A DNA stretch of 64,000 bases, taken from Podocnemis expansa (Eukaryota; Chordata; Testudines; Podocnemididae). The stretch spans positions 13,029,357 to 13,093,356 of the forward strand of contig ML681998.1 in the NCBI GenBank assembly GCA_007922195.1, read 5' to 3'. Positions within the stretch are counted from its first letter, which is position 1. Every line of letters starts with the position of its first letter. The position numbers and the translations under genes are program-made. Shown here piece after piece: positions 12,595-23,048 of the stretch. The notes under the pieces are model-generated. The model did no database searches, was not told where the DNA came from, and saw only the letters and a program-made list of their open reading frames with translations.

Positions 12595-13075
12595 AGATGA
12601 AGGATGGTCTAGTAGTTAAGGCAATTGAGTGTTTCATTTGGATAACTGGATGCTATCTTCGCCTCTGCCGCAGAGTTCCTATGTCATGCAGAGTATAAAA
12701 CTTAAACCAAACTTTTCACAGGTGGTCACTAATTGCATGTTCCTTGTTTTCTGGATGCCTGGCCTGAGACTCTGGGATCTGATTTACAGAAGTGCTGAGT
12801 GCTTACAGCTGCAATTGAGGTCAGTGGGAGTTGTGCTTAGAATACCTTAAATCCTAGATAATACTTCATATGAGGAAAAAATTGGGTCCTAGACCTCTGA
12901 AATTGCATAGCCAAAATTAATGGACACTTCTAACCTCAGTCTCTCTGTGCCCAAGCTCCTCATTAGTCAGATTGTGATAATGCCAACCCCTCCCCTTACA
13001 GGAGTGATGTGAAGGCTGACTGGAGTCTGTGAAGTACTTGGGTAGTATAGTAATGGGCACCATAGAAAAACCTGG
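12595..13075 (+). repeat. MIR SINE split by a hairpin element
   Basis: The 5' half (about 12605-12700) has 'ggtctagtagttaaggcaa' and 'cgcctctgccgcagagttcctatgt', the tRNA-like head and core. The 3' half resumes at about 12933 with 'taacctcagtctctctgtgcc', then 'cttacaggagtgatgtgaagg' and 'gtgaagtacttgggtag'. The 230 bp between are a separate inverted-repeat element, so the MIR is the older host. Confidence 0.7.
12701..12932. mobile_element. inverted-repeat MITE inserted in MIR
   Basis: The left arm 'aaaccaaacttttcacaggtg...cactaatt' is matched inversely by the right arm 'aattaatggacacttct'. Near the centre, 'ctgatttacagaagtgctgag' precedes 'gtcagtgggagttgtgctt'. The arms are diverged. The element is placed by its interruption of the MIR rather than by a target duplication. 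Confidence 0.55.
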
Positions 13076-13299
13076 AGGAAAGTAATCCTTTTATGCTGAG
13101 AGCCAGGTTAGAACAGTGTGACTTACGACCTAGTGTGCATATCATAATACATACCCAAAGAAGGCAGAATGACAATGTCATAGGCAAATTTAATTGTCCA
13201 GTGTTCCACCTTTTGAGTGCTTAATTTAAGAGCCTTAGTGTTCTCTTATGTTTTTGGAGTGTGTAGTATGTCTGGAAAATCTGTTCATCAGCACTGAGA

Positions 13300-13535
13300 T
13301 ATAACAAGAAGAAATGGAATGATATTAGGCTGAATATCAAGGAAATAACAATGAGATGCATTAAACTGTGGAATGGTGTCTGAAGAAAAAGGGTGAAAGT
13401 TTATCACTTGAGACTTTTAGCACTTGACTAGACAATGCTGTAGAAGATATATTGTAGGGAACTATCTTGTATTGACAGTGAGATGTACTGGATGATCTAA
13501 TAGGCCTTTTCCATGTCTAATTTCTGAGTCTGTTA
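13300..13535 (+). mobile_element. CR1 LINE 3' end, diverged
   Basis: Weak CR1 3' pattern: 'aatggaatgatattaggctgaatatcaagga', 'taaactgtggaatgg', then 'gatgatctaataggccttttccatgtctaatttctgag' in place of the usual GATGATC...GTCCCTTCCA...TTCTATG ending. It is only the terminal part and lacks any frame. Confidence 0.55.
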
Positions 13536-14339
13536 ATTTTTTCTCTGAGGAGTGCAATTAAAATTGAGAAGTTTCTGCTCCCAGTGATGGAAAAGCTAGC
13601 TGGAGTGAAAGTTTCCTCCTGGGTTATGGATCATTGCCCCAAGGATCTTTAATGGGTTCAATGATACCTCTGACAACAGCATTTTAAAGGATACTATTCT
13701 CTGTTTAGGTTTTAATTGCTCAGGTTTCTGTTCTGTGAGAAACAGAAACGCCATGGAAATGAAATGTCTCTTATGTTTGGAAAAAGTTGACAGAAGATCT
13801 CTTGATGCATTTGCTGCAGCACAAAACTGTTGAGCGCATGTTGAGAACAAGTATGTGCTCTCACAGTATTTTGAAGAGATGTGATCCTGAGGTAGTTTGA
13901 AATTGGCCCATATGGGTAGTTACAATTGACTTAAAAGGGAGAACAATGGAGCTTTGGTCTTTCTCTTGAAGAACAATAGAAACTCTTCCATCCACTGTCT
14001 CTATTGTACCAGCTTGCTGATTCTCAGCTGAAGTCCCATAAGCCAGCAACAAGGTGGCACTATGGTTATTTTACCTAATAACTTTATTAAATACATCTAC
14101 TACCTCTCTGTGTTCTAGTGTATCAAAATTATTATTCAAGCAGGTCCAGATAGCTTATTTATGTATCCATGTCTATATGCTCCTGTTTTTTTATTTTCTT
14201 TTTAATTTCTTTTCTTGTGCACAGCTCTTTAATAGATAACAATTTAAGAATTCTTTGACTGTGTCCTGGTTATAAGAGGTTCTTTCAGTATGCCATCCAG
14301 AAATCAGTTATCCTCAAGGAATTCCCTTTGTTATGAAAT
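13536..14339. other. unassigned, gene-free stretch
   Basis: No exon or known repeat. The short open frames on the minus strand (13596-13850, 13861-14052) have no recognisable domain. Confidence 0.4.
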
Positions 14340-14880
14340 ATATGTCTAATTTACTAGGGGTGATCAAATTGTGTTTATTTTTCTGTAGAATATTTCAACT
14401 TTTTGGCAAACAAAAGCAAGAACAAAAAAAAGGAAATATTTCAGCCAAAACCTGAAATATTTTGACTCAGAAGTGCCTTATAGGGGTTGTTTAGATGTCT
14501 CATGCTCCCATTCTCATCTACAGGCTAAGGTTCTTGATCAGACTTCATCTCTCATTGTATACCACAGACACCCCTCTTGATGAGGGGATGCAGTGCACCA
14601 CAGAAGTCCCATGGATGTGGTTTACTATGGAGATGAAGTCTGACTGGGCAACCTGAACTGTATGAGAATGGGGACTTGAGGCAACTGAATTTCAGCTTCA
14701 GTGAGGTACTGCAGCAACATTTCTGAATTGTGATATTTTGGGTTTTAGCCAAACCTTTTCAATTTTGGGGCATTCAGTTTTCTGATAAAAATTAAGAATT
14801 TCTGTGAAAAGAGGCACTTTTCACCCCCCATAAAGGGTTTAGTTAAAAACTCAATTTGCCATAAAGATTAGTTTCGATGG
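14340..14880. repeat. large imperfect inverted-repeat element
   Basis: Two halves mirror each other. 'gatcagacttcatctc' near 14537 is matched inversely by 'gagatgaagtctgact' near 14632. The outer gaaatatttcagccaaaacc and ttttgggttttagccaaacc tracts lie in the two arms. It is probably a MITE-like hairpin transposon. Exact ends are not resolved. Confidence 0.45.
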
Positions 14881-16079
14881 TAAGTTTTTGACTAGCTTTA
14901 CCCATTATTCAGTAGGCAAGAAAATGTCTGAAGTGTAGCCATAACACGCAGCAAAACCATTGTCTCGTACCAAGACAAACTGGAGAGATTCTATCATAGG
15001 AAAGAAACTTGGCTGCCCTCTGCAAGATTCAAATTGAATCACGTGGAAAACACTAAGTTTTTGACTGAGTCAGAGCTAACCAGAAGTAGTTTTAAGGGTC
15101 TATGACTATGATGTTTGGATATCATTGCTGCTAGTGAATAAAAAGGTACTCAGATAATATGGTGATGGCGGACTGTATAAGCCTCTATATAGACAATGAT
15201 CACCTATGTGAAACATCTTTCAACAATATGTAGACTGTATTGTGCTATGTCCTGCAATGTTGAGTTTACAGAAGGGCACAGCCAGAAAAGCACTCCACAC
15301 CCAGTTGTCAAAACAAAAATGATATCTAGAATAGTAAAAATAAATACTGAATTTTTTTCTTCCTCTACCAAACTCAAATATCCAGCTAGCTCTAATAATA
15401 CTTTATAAATATAAATATTTTAAAATAATTTGTGTTTTGATAAATTTTCTTGTGTTCATTTTTCATTCCTTACTCAGTGTAGGCTTTTTAACAACTATAG
15501 TTTAGACGAACTACTGTGAGCTGAATTTTTGCACGTTGTAAATATATTAAGGATGCAGGGCAGTAGCTTTGAAATAATAATAATGCTAGATGCTTATATA
15601 GTTTTTAAATCTTCAGTGGTTCTTTGTGGGTTTTTTTTTTAAACAAACATTCATCAGTGATGTATGGCAACAACTTTATTGTACTCTAGGGCAGCTTCGT
15701 TATTCCTGTAGCTGCTTCAGCTACCCAAATTGCCAGTGGTGGATCAAGGATCTGTGAGAAGTGAGAAGTCTAATTTACAACTGAGTAACCTTTGGAAATA
15801 GCTGTGTTTTCACCAAGACCAGTTGACTCATCTCTCTCCAGTAGGTTAGGAGTTGCATATTAAAACCATTGATTTACTTTGTCTGTATCTGGGCTCTGGT
15901 CAATTAAAAATCTGCTTTGCTGTAGTGCCAACAAAAAACCTTGACAGTGTAGGCTACTGGTGTGCAGAGATCATTGCCTACCATGCTTACTGTTATGGTC
16001 TCATTGTTTCCTTATAAAACCCCTTCTGTCTGTTCGCATCCATCTATTGTCTTATCTTATAATGCCAACACAGGAATCA
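14881..16079. other. unassigned, AT-rich stretch
   Basis: Nothing assignable. Bases 15574-15650 contain 'aataataataatgctagatgcttatatag', reminiscent of an old MIR-type tail, too weak to call. Confidence 0.4.
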
Positions 16080-16190
16080 TGTCATTGTTCTGTTTTTGTA
16101 TGGAGCCTTACATAATGGGATTCTTGTCCATAGTCCATGACTGGAGCTCCTAGGTGCCATGGGAATAAAATGATTAATAATAGCAATAAA
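16080..16190 (+). repeat. L2-like LINE 3' end
   Basis: 'ttctgtttttgtatggagccttacataatggg', 'catgactggagctcctaggtgccatggg' and a final 'aataataataa'-like tail follow the order of the amniote L2-type 3' terminus. Ancient and short. Confidence 0.5.
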
Positions 16191-18389
16191 GAATTTTCAG
16201 ACCTTGCCATTGGCAGAACTCTTTTCGTTTTGGTGATGCTCTTCCCAAGGCCATTGCAGGGGAGACTAGATTAGAAACTGATCTGCCCCAGTCAGGACCT
16301 GGAACTCTCTCTTTTGCACAGAAATAGGGCTCAACTGCCTTCTTGACATAATTGCCCCCAGTTTCTGAAGAGGTGTTGCTGAGTGTGCATATGCAAATTA
16401 TCCCACCACAATTCCTTTGAAGTTAAGACACTGCGCTAAGGATATTTCTCTACTGGAGCTGGAAGGCGTAAACATGCCCATTCTAGCTCTGAACAAGCTA
16501 GTGCACTAGAAGTGTGGACCAAGTGATGGCAGCAGGACAGACCAGCCACATCAACTATGATCCCATCCAAGACTCTAGGTACTGACAAAAAGGTGGTTAA
16601 CTACTCTCAGTGCTCGTGCCACCATGGCCACACTTCTATCTTTAGTGCATTCGCTCAGTCATTGATAAAGCAGATATGGCTACCCACACTTGACATTTTC
16701 ATGTCCAGTTTAGACGTACCTGAATATTCCCCTCTAAGAGGGATTCCAGGGGCTGTAGGAGACTGTCGGCACCGTTCCATTGAAATCACAGAATCAGAGA
16801 AGGGTATTTTGGGATTTTCTGAGCTAAAGCCTAGGCTACCCCAAAAGAGTCAGGGAATGGCAAGGACTGTGTCTGTCACACTGAACTCCCTAAACTCAGT
16901 CCCCAAGCTGAATTGTGTCTCCCTGACATACAATATCCTCCCAAGTTAGTAGGGGACTGTGCAGCTCTAATAGCCCCTAAATCTTTTGTGCTTTAAATGC
17001 CCTCAGCACTATCAAACCATGCCTTTTAAACCACAAAACTATTGCGCTTGTATTACTTAGTGTAAACTGGATGTCAGATACATTTATTTCCCATCTGGTA
17101 TCTATTATATATATGAAACTTGGTCACAATCTTTGACCTTAAATATAGAACAAAATATTTGTTTAAAATAATGTTTAGATTCTGCGTCTTTTGTTAACTG
17201 GCAAAGTCCTTTATTTCTTTAATATATGCAAACTATTCTGCTTAAGCTTATGCAAACTGCTACAGATAATATTTTGATTTTTATCAACATTACTCATCAC
17301 TTTAGACTGTGTAGTATAACTCATGGCAGTCGAGATTTAATGAATGTTTGAATGAGTCTCTACCCTAATTTTTCTGTGTTTTGAAAACCTAAATCTCATT
17401 GAAAGCTGAGCTTTGTTTATTTCTCAAAATTGATCTGAAGGCCATTTGGAACACTTAGGGTATTCTAAAATGTGATCATATCAACAATACATGTTCTAGT
17501 TTGTTTTAAAGTCAGTTTTTCTTCTTCAGTTTACATAAATCACTTAAAAATCATTCACTTTTTTGGATCATAATGTGCTCACTCGGCTTTTAGACCTAAA
17601 TAGTTTACAGGCCAACTTTTCAAACAGGATTCTAAAGCTATTTGTGGATTACTTTCTGTTTGCTACTTGCTATCTGCATTCCTGAGGTAAGCACGTTAAA
17701 ATGACTGAGGATTTTCATCAAGCTAAGTGATTATACTAAATAGGGCAATTTTGGGTGTTCCTGGCTTATGTGTTGAACACACTGTGCAGGAGAAACCAAT
17801 GCTAATTTTTTTTTTAAACCACAGAGGGCACTGTTTATTCTTATTGGAAAATGACCTTATTGCAGTAGGTTTCCACTCTCCATAACACAATTAGTGTATA
17901 AGTTTAAACCTTACTTGTGGCATTTTTCATTTTCTGTTAATGTTGGTTTAAAAATCATCTGCATGTGTTAGTCAAGCACATCCATGCCTTTTCAGTATTT
18001 GATACAAGCTACTCTATATCCCTCGGCATGTGCTTTCCTCTCCCCTTATTGATTTATACACATATTCTTCTGCATAAATAAATGTTATGCTTGCACAAAC
18101 CTGATCAAAATAGAGTTGCCAGCTTCCTTAAAGTGAGCGGTTGCTAGGACCTTGCACAAGAAACTTTCTCAAGGCTGGCTTTTTTGCTTGCTTTTCAATC
18201 TACTCTTTTGAGTCAGGTTACTGGAAAAAGTGGTGTGGGGGCAACACTGAAATCAGTTGAAGGTCTCATGTTTACTTCATCCCTTTAATTGTGTGTTCAG
18301 CCTGGGTATAGTAGAGATTTCATTAGTCTACTTGCTTGATGACAAAGATAGCTCTCCGTACTGAGTCTATTTATTTATTTATTATGGAT
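16191..18389. other. unassigned, gene-free stretch
   Basis: No supported feature. The 130-codon frame at 16557-16949 lacks splice context or any recognisable domain and is treated as chance. The remainder is AT-rich. Confidence 0.4.
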
Positions 18390-18670
18390 TGTTGAAGATT
18401 TTTCAATTAATTTTTTGGGTCAGAAAATTGATTTTTGTTGTCTGTGGAAAAAGATGGATTTTGGCAGAATTTTCCATCCAGAAAATCAAAACCAAGTTTT
18501 GCTTCAGGAATGTCAAAACATTGAGTTTCAATCAAAAATATTGAAAGAAACTTTTGAATCAAAATTTCTTAGAACTTTGCATTCCATGGAAAATTTTGCT
18601 AATATAACTTCTCACCCTGGGTTGGGATGAAGACAAACATCAAAATATCAGAATTTCATGCAGTAGGAAA
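18390..18670. repeat. gaaaattttc-rich interspersed repeat
   Basis: Dense alternation of short complementary tracts such as 'gaaaatcaaaacc', 'gaattttccatcc' and 'ggaaaattttgc'. Similar tracts occur near 360-450 and 29350-29440, so this is probably a low-copy palindromic repeat. Family unknown. Confidence 0.4.
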
Positions 18671-18699
18671 ATTCCATTTTTAATTAACTATTGTTATTT

Positions 18700-18810
18700 T
18701 GAGCTGTACTAGCATGTAGAGGCTCTAGGGCCCTATTGTTCAAGACACTGTACACAGATGGTAAACGATGGTCCCTGTTCTGAGAAATTTATAATCTAAA
18801 TAAATAAAAT
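18700..18810 (-). repeat. L2-like LINE 3' end, minus strand
   Basis: On the minus strand it reads 'agattataaatttctcagaacagggaccatc...tgtgtacagtgtcttg...gggccctagagcctctac'. This parallels the L2-type 3' end (agattgtaagctctttgg...gggacc...tgtacag...). Old and short. Confidence 0.5.
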
Positions 18811-19570
18811 AGATAAAAAGTAGAGGAAAGGGTGTACCATAGAAGCAGAATGAACAGTGAAGGATATGCCAATACCATGTTAGCTGCATGTTGGTTGGAT
18901 TGTTTTGTTGGTTGTTGTTTAAATAATTTTGAGGTTTCTTTGATCAATACTGGAAGCCTTTTAAATTCTATTGATTTCACCACTGATCCGATTCAAGATG
19001 AATGGTATTGTCTATAAGTAGCTCCTTCCTTCCTCTAGTGCAAATTGTAGAGAGCTGTGTTGCTTAATTTAATTGATCATCTTAAGGCTTCATAGTGCAG
19101 GATTCCATTGGGATCTACTTTTTCATTGCACCTGATCAAACTGTGTGTGTGGCCAGCACAGAGATGGTGAGGTGATCTGGACTGTAGTCTATGACTATAC
19201 AGATCATATTTACCTCCAAGTAACCCTGACATTGCAGTGTTTTTTGCTTTCTGAGTGTCTGGCCAAAAGAGTATGGGAACAGTATGAGCTGACTGAAGAT
19301 CAATCTGATAAGACAAAGCTGATGTTCTTGGACTGGGAAAACTATTTTAAGAAGATCTGGGAAAGTTGATTGTAAAATTTATGATTTCTGTGTAAGATTA
19401 TGAATTTCTTTTATGTCTTTATTAAGTCTTTTGGATGTTGGTCTTGTCTTCTCTATTGGCATTTCAGTGCTCTGTTGGAACAAAATTCAAGCAGTGATAG
19501 AGACAGAGGCCTAACAAGAGAGGGTCATTTAACTTAAGTACTTGACAACTGCAATATAATGAATCTAGAC
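18811..19570. other. unassigned, gene-free stretch
   Basis: No recognised feature. Includes the left 8-bp flank of the next hAT at its end. Confidence 0.4.
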
Positions 19571-19893
19571 CAGTGTTTCTCAAACTTTAGTGGACTGGGG
19601 AACACCTAAAGATATGAATTACTTTAAGGAGATGACCTGACAGAAACATTCTCATAAAAGCTGGTAACAGTGGCAGAATATAAATGCCTCAGTTGCAACA
19701 AAGCTTCCAGGTGTGCATCAACATCTGCTTCTGCATACCTGGAAGCTTTGCTGTAGCTGGGGCATTAAATTACTCTCCCCCTCCTCACTCAGCCCTGACC
19801 CCACCAGAACAGGGAGGGCTTTGGAGTGGGTCACAGAACACCTGCACTATGTCTGAGTACCAGCGGTCCACGAACACTGGTTGAGAAACACTG
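19571..19893. mobile_element. short non-autonomous hAT element, 323 bp
   Basis: Ends CAGTGTTTCTCAAACTTT and TGGTTGAGAAACACTG form hAT-type inverted termini. The 8-bp flanks ATCTAGAC and CTCTAGCG share TCTAG, compatible with a decayed hAT target duplication. It also contains an internal inverted pair: 'aagcttccaggtgtgca' near 19700 and 'tgcatacctggaagctt' near 19730. A second hAT-like start, CAGGGGTTCC, begins at 19902 but its other end is not found. Confidence 0.7.
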
Positions 19894-20151
19894 CTCTAGC
19901 GCAGGGGTTCCATAACTATGGAATGTGTGCCCACGGGGATACGTGAGACATATCTGAGTGGTGTATGGGAGAAATTGTGTAATGGTGGATTTTGTTTACT
20001 AATTAGTTTGTTTATTGCATTTTTATAATAGGTTACTCAGTTGATTCTTTAAAAGCTCTGTTGGGAATTTGTTAAACAAAATATGGTAGTTAATTTACTT
20101 CAAGATGTACCAATGAGGACACAGATACACAGAGATGCTAACATATAGAAG

Positions 20152-20268
20152 TTCCAAAGCGGTAGCCATATTAATCTAGTTCAAAAAAACAATGCGATAC
20201 TTTTCAAGACTAACAGATTTATTTATCACATGAGTTTTTGTGGGAGAAAATCCCACTTCGTCAGGCGC
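20152..20268 (-). mobile_element. Penelope-like element 3' fragment with decayed hammerhead
   Basis: The plus strand reads 'ttccaaagcggtagcc...ctagttc', then 'gactaacagatttattt' and 'tgggagaaaatcccacttcgtcagg'. This is the same 3'-terminal module as at 63.05 kb. On the minus strand the ribozyme-like region keeps CTGACGA and the GTGGGA/TCCCAC stem, but GAAA has become AAAA and GCTC has become ACTC, so it is probably dead. It ends where the CR1 sequence begins. Confidence 0.7.
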
Positions 20269-20641
20269 TTCGCTACCTGGTGCTTGGGGTTATGTCCCTG
20301 AACATCTTGGCTAATAGCCATTGATCAAACTCTCTTCCATGAACTTATTGAGACCTTTTTGGCACCCCATTATAATTTTGGCCTTTACAAAATCCCCACA
20401 AATGACTTTCACAGGTTGACTGTGCATTGTTTGAAGTCCTTTCCTCTGTTTTTAAACCTGTGCTTATTAATCTCATTGAGTGACACCTGGTACTTGTGTT
20501 ATGTAAAGGAGTAAATACAACTTTCTTATTCACTTTCTCCATACCAGTCATGATTTTATAGATCTCTGTCATGTCTACACTTAGTCATCTCTTTTCCAGT
20601 CTGAATAATTCCAGTTTTTTAAATCTCTTCTAATATGACAG
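20269..20641 (-). mobile_element. CR1 LINE, C-terminal and 3' part (left piece)
   Basis: Minus-strand CR1. The frame at 20572-20345 reads like the end of CR1 ORF2: a D-IEIYKIMTG-EKV-like start and a later R-HS-RL motif, followed by the usual C-terminal region in decayed form. It is continuous with the piece at 22200-23048 once the intervening solo LTR is removed. Confidence 0.8.
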
Positions 20642-22194
20642 TGTAGCAGGGTGGAGTGGCCACCCTATGGACAGAGTGCGGCTGGGCACATGCGCTGCCC
20701 CTGCTCATCCAAGGAGGCCATTACCAAGAGCCCAACCTGGAACCAGGTGAGTGAAGTGTCTAAATGACAGAGAGAAAATGTATTGTACTCCAAAAAGCAA
20801 TTATATTTGTCACCCAGCACAAATCTCCCCCCCCCCCCCTTTATCAGGATGACATTTGTTGAAGACAGGAGGAACTCCACCACTGATCCTCCCTGTTTGG
20901 CTTTTCTCAGGACCACTAACAGCAATTCTGGGCTACAGGCCAGAACAGTTAATGACCTTCCTAGAAAGAGATGGCTGAGGTCTGAGTTGGCTTGCACTGG
21001 AAGTTTTTGCATTTACTGTGTTCATGCAGGTTCCTGGGCAGCTGAGAGGTGGTATTGGCTACTCAGCTTCCCAGGTCCTTTGGATTCCCCAAGGAGATTT
21101 TTGATGAACCCAGGAAGCCGAGTAGCAGATGCCACCTCCTCAGCTGCCTAGGAACCTGAATGGCATATAAGAAATAAGCATGGCTCAAGTGAGGGGTGGC
21201 GAGTACAAGTGGTGGAGACGTTTAGGGGGAAGGGGTGTGTGAAGAAGAGGAAGATGCACATCTGTTCTCCCATCTGCCCAAACCACAGGGCACCTTGGCA
21301 ATTGCCACCCTTGCTTTCTCCTCATTGGTGAGCCTGGCCCTGTATAATACACCAAAGAGAAGTGAAAGAATCAACAGAAGATCAAGCCCTTTCATGTATT
21401 AACACCTACCATATCCACTTATACAGTAAAACCAGCTGGACAGCTGTGTTGGCATGGTAAAGTCAGAATTAAAATCCCGGTTGTCTATGGCTAACTTAAT
21501 TTGGGGATAAAATATGCTCTGTATCACTTGTATGGGCCAGGTGGGAAGGGAGGCCCATATAAGGGGACAGACTGGGCAGCCAAGGGAGAGACAGAGGAGG
21601 AGGTGAGCGGTTAAACCAGGGGATCACCCTCGTTAGGGGTACCCAAAGGATGATTGCTGGTTGGAGTTTCCCCTGTATTTCTCACCCCCAGGTGAGGACC
21701 TTGACGAGCTGCCATCCGCAGAAGATGCCAGTGGGTCAGTGAGATCCAGCCCCTGTGACCTCAAGTGCAGAAATTTTGACGGGGATGCCCCTTACCGTAT
21801 AGGCAGATACATTTTAAGGGGACCCTGGGGTGTGGGAGATGTGTCAGGGGTATGGAGGAAGGAGCCCAGAGAGTACGGGCTCTAGGCCACTGAACAGAGA
21901 GTCAGTGCGTTTCAGCGGGAGCAGCACTGACTCAGTGGTGGCCCATGAGGCCACCAGATAGGGCTGTGGACTGAGACGCAGGTGAGTGGGTGGGCCTGCA
22001 TCTCCCTCCACTCACCCTTTCCTCCCTTAATCCTACTTGCTGACCCAGAAACCTGATCCTGCCTAACTAAAGAACACTGACTGTGGGTTTTTGGCCTCGC
22101 CCTGCATGGGGGCTAGAAGGTTACTGACGCTGGGGTTTTGCACCCTGAACTGGTCAGGGACACACCCCCAACCCAGGATCAAGGGTCCATTACA
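20642..22194 (+). mobile_element. solo LTR, 1553 bp, inserted in CR1
   Basis: Starts TGTAGCAGGG and ends GTCCATTACA (TG...CA, with inverted TGTA/TACA). The 5-bp flanks GACAG (20637-20641) and GATAG (22195-22199) differ by one transition. Removing it restores 'atatgacagctctttcacaccc', the expected CR1 order. A TATA-like 'ccatataagg' lies at about 21555, followed by a downstream purine-rich leader. The frame at 21661-21885 is short and has no retroviral domain. No gag, pol or env is present. Poly-C at about 20828 and a hairpin at 21029-21156 are internal. It is a long ERV-type LTR of unknown family. Confidence 0.8.
21029..21156. repeat. 128-bp hairpin inside the solo LTR
   Basis: The left arm (21029-21075) begins GGTTCCTGGGCAGCTGAG. 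The right arm (21111-21156) ends CAGCTGCCTAGGAACC, its inverted complement with a few mismatches. The loop is about 35 bp. It may be a MITE that entered the LTR or an LTR-encoded structure. I could not find a target duplication. Confidence 0.6.
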
Positions 22195-23048
22195 GATAGC
22201 TCTTTCACACCCTTAATCAATTTCATTGCCTTTCTCTGTACCCACTCCAATTCTAATATATCTTTTTTAAGATGGGAGAAACAGAACTGCATGTAATATT
22301 CAAGTTGTGAAGATGCCATGGGTTTATATAGTGGCATTTTGTATTATCTATCTCTTTCCAAGTGATTCCTAGCATTCTGGTAGCTTTTTTTGACTGCAGA
22401 TGGATTAGATGTTTTCAAAAAATTATCCATAATGACTCCATGATTTTTTTTGAGTGGTGACAGCTACTTTCAACCCCATCATTTTGTATATATGGTTGGG
22501 ATTATATTTTCCCATGTGCATTACTTTGCTTTTATCAACATGAAGTTTCATCTACCATTTTCTTGCTCAGTCCACCAGGTTTTGTAAGATTCCCTTGTAA
22601 CTCTTTGCAGTCTGCTTTAGACATAACTATCTTGAGTAACTGTATATCATCTTCAAATTTTGCCATCTCACTGTTTATCCTTTTTGCCTTTTCCTAATCA
22701 TTTAGAAATATGTTGAACAGTACAGATCCATGGGGGACACAACTATTTACCTCTCTCCATTCCCAAAAGTGACTATATATTTCTACCTTTTCTTTTTACA
22801 AGTTACTGATCCATGAGAGAGCCTTCCTTCTTTTCCCATGACTGCCTACTTTGCTTAAGAACCTTTGGAGAGGGACCTCGTTGAAAACTTTCTAAAAATC
22901 CAAGAACACTAAATCCACTGAATCAATCTTATCCATGTTTGTTGACCCACTCAAAGAATTTTAATAGGTGGCTGAGGCATGATTTCCATTTGCAAAAGCT
23001 GTGTTGACTCCTCCCTAACAAATCATATTTATTTGTGTCTGATAACCT
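22195..23048 (-). mobile_element. CR1 LINE, reverse transcriptase part (right piece)
   Basis: Minus-strand remnant of CR1 ORF2. Translating with frameshifts shows FLDF-KAF-EVPL (RT motif with the first catalytic Asp), a PHGSV block (usually PQGSV), LFNIFLND, and a DDI-L tract at the second Asp region. It continues into motifs downstream of the RT core. Numerous stops and shifts make it a pseudogene. Together with 20269-20641 it is one CR1 copy of about 1.2 kb, 5'-truncated near 23048 and missing its 3' terminus, where the PLE fragment lies. Confidence 0.85.

Noticed and set aside
16557..16949. 130-codon open frame
   Set aside because: No recognisable domain, no flanking exon-like structure; composition as in neighbouring non-coding DNA.
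19902..20150. Second hAT beginning CAGGGGTTCC
   Set aside because: No matching right terminus was found before the PLE fragment, so boundaries could not be supported.
20828..20841. Poly-C runs (also about 58347, 58653 and 61803) as i-motif or G-quadruplex elements
   Set aside because: Single uninterrupted homopolymers. Functional quadruplex structure cannot be argued from these alone.
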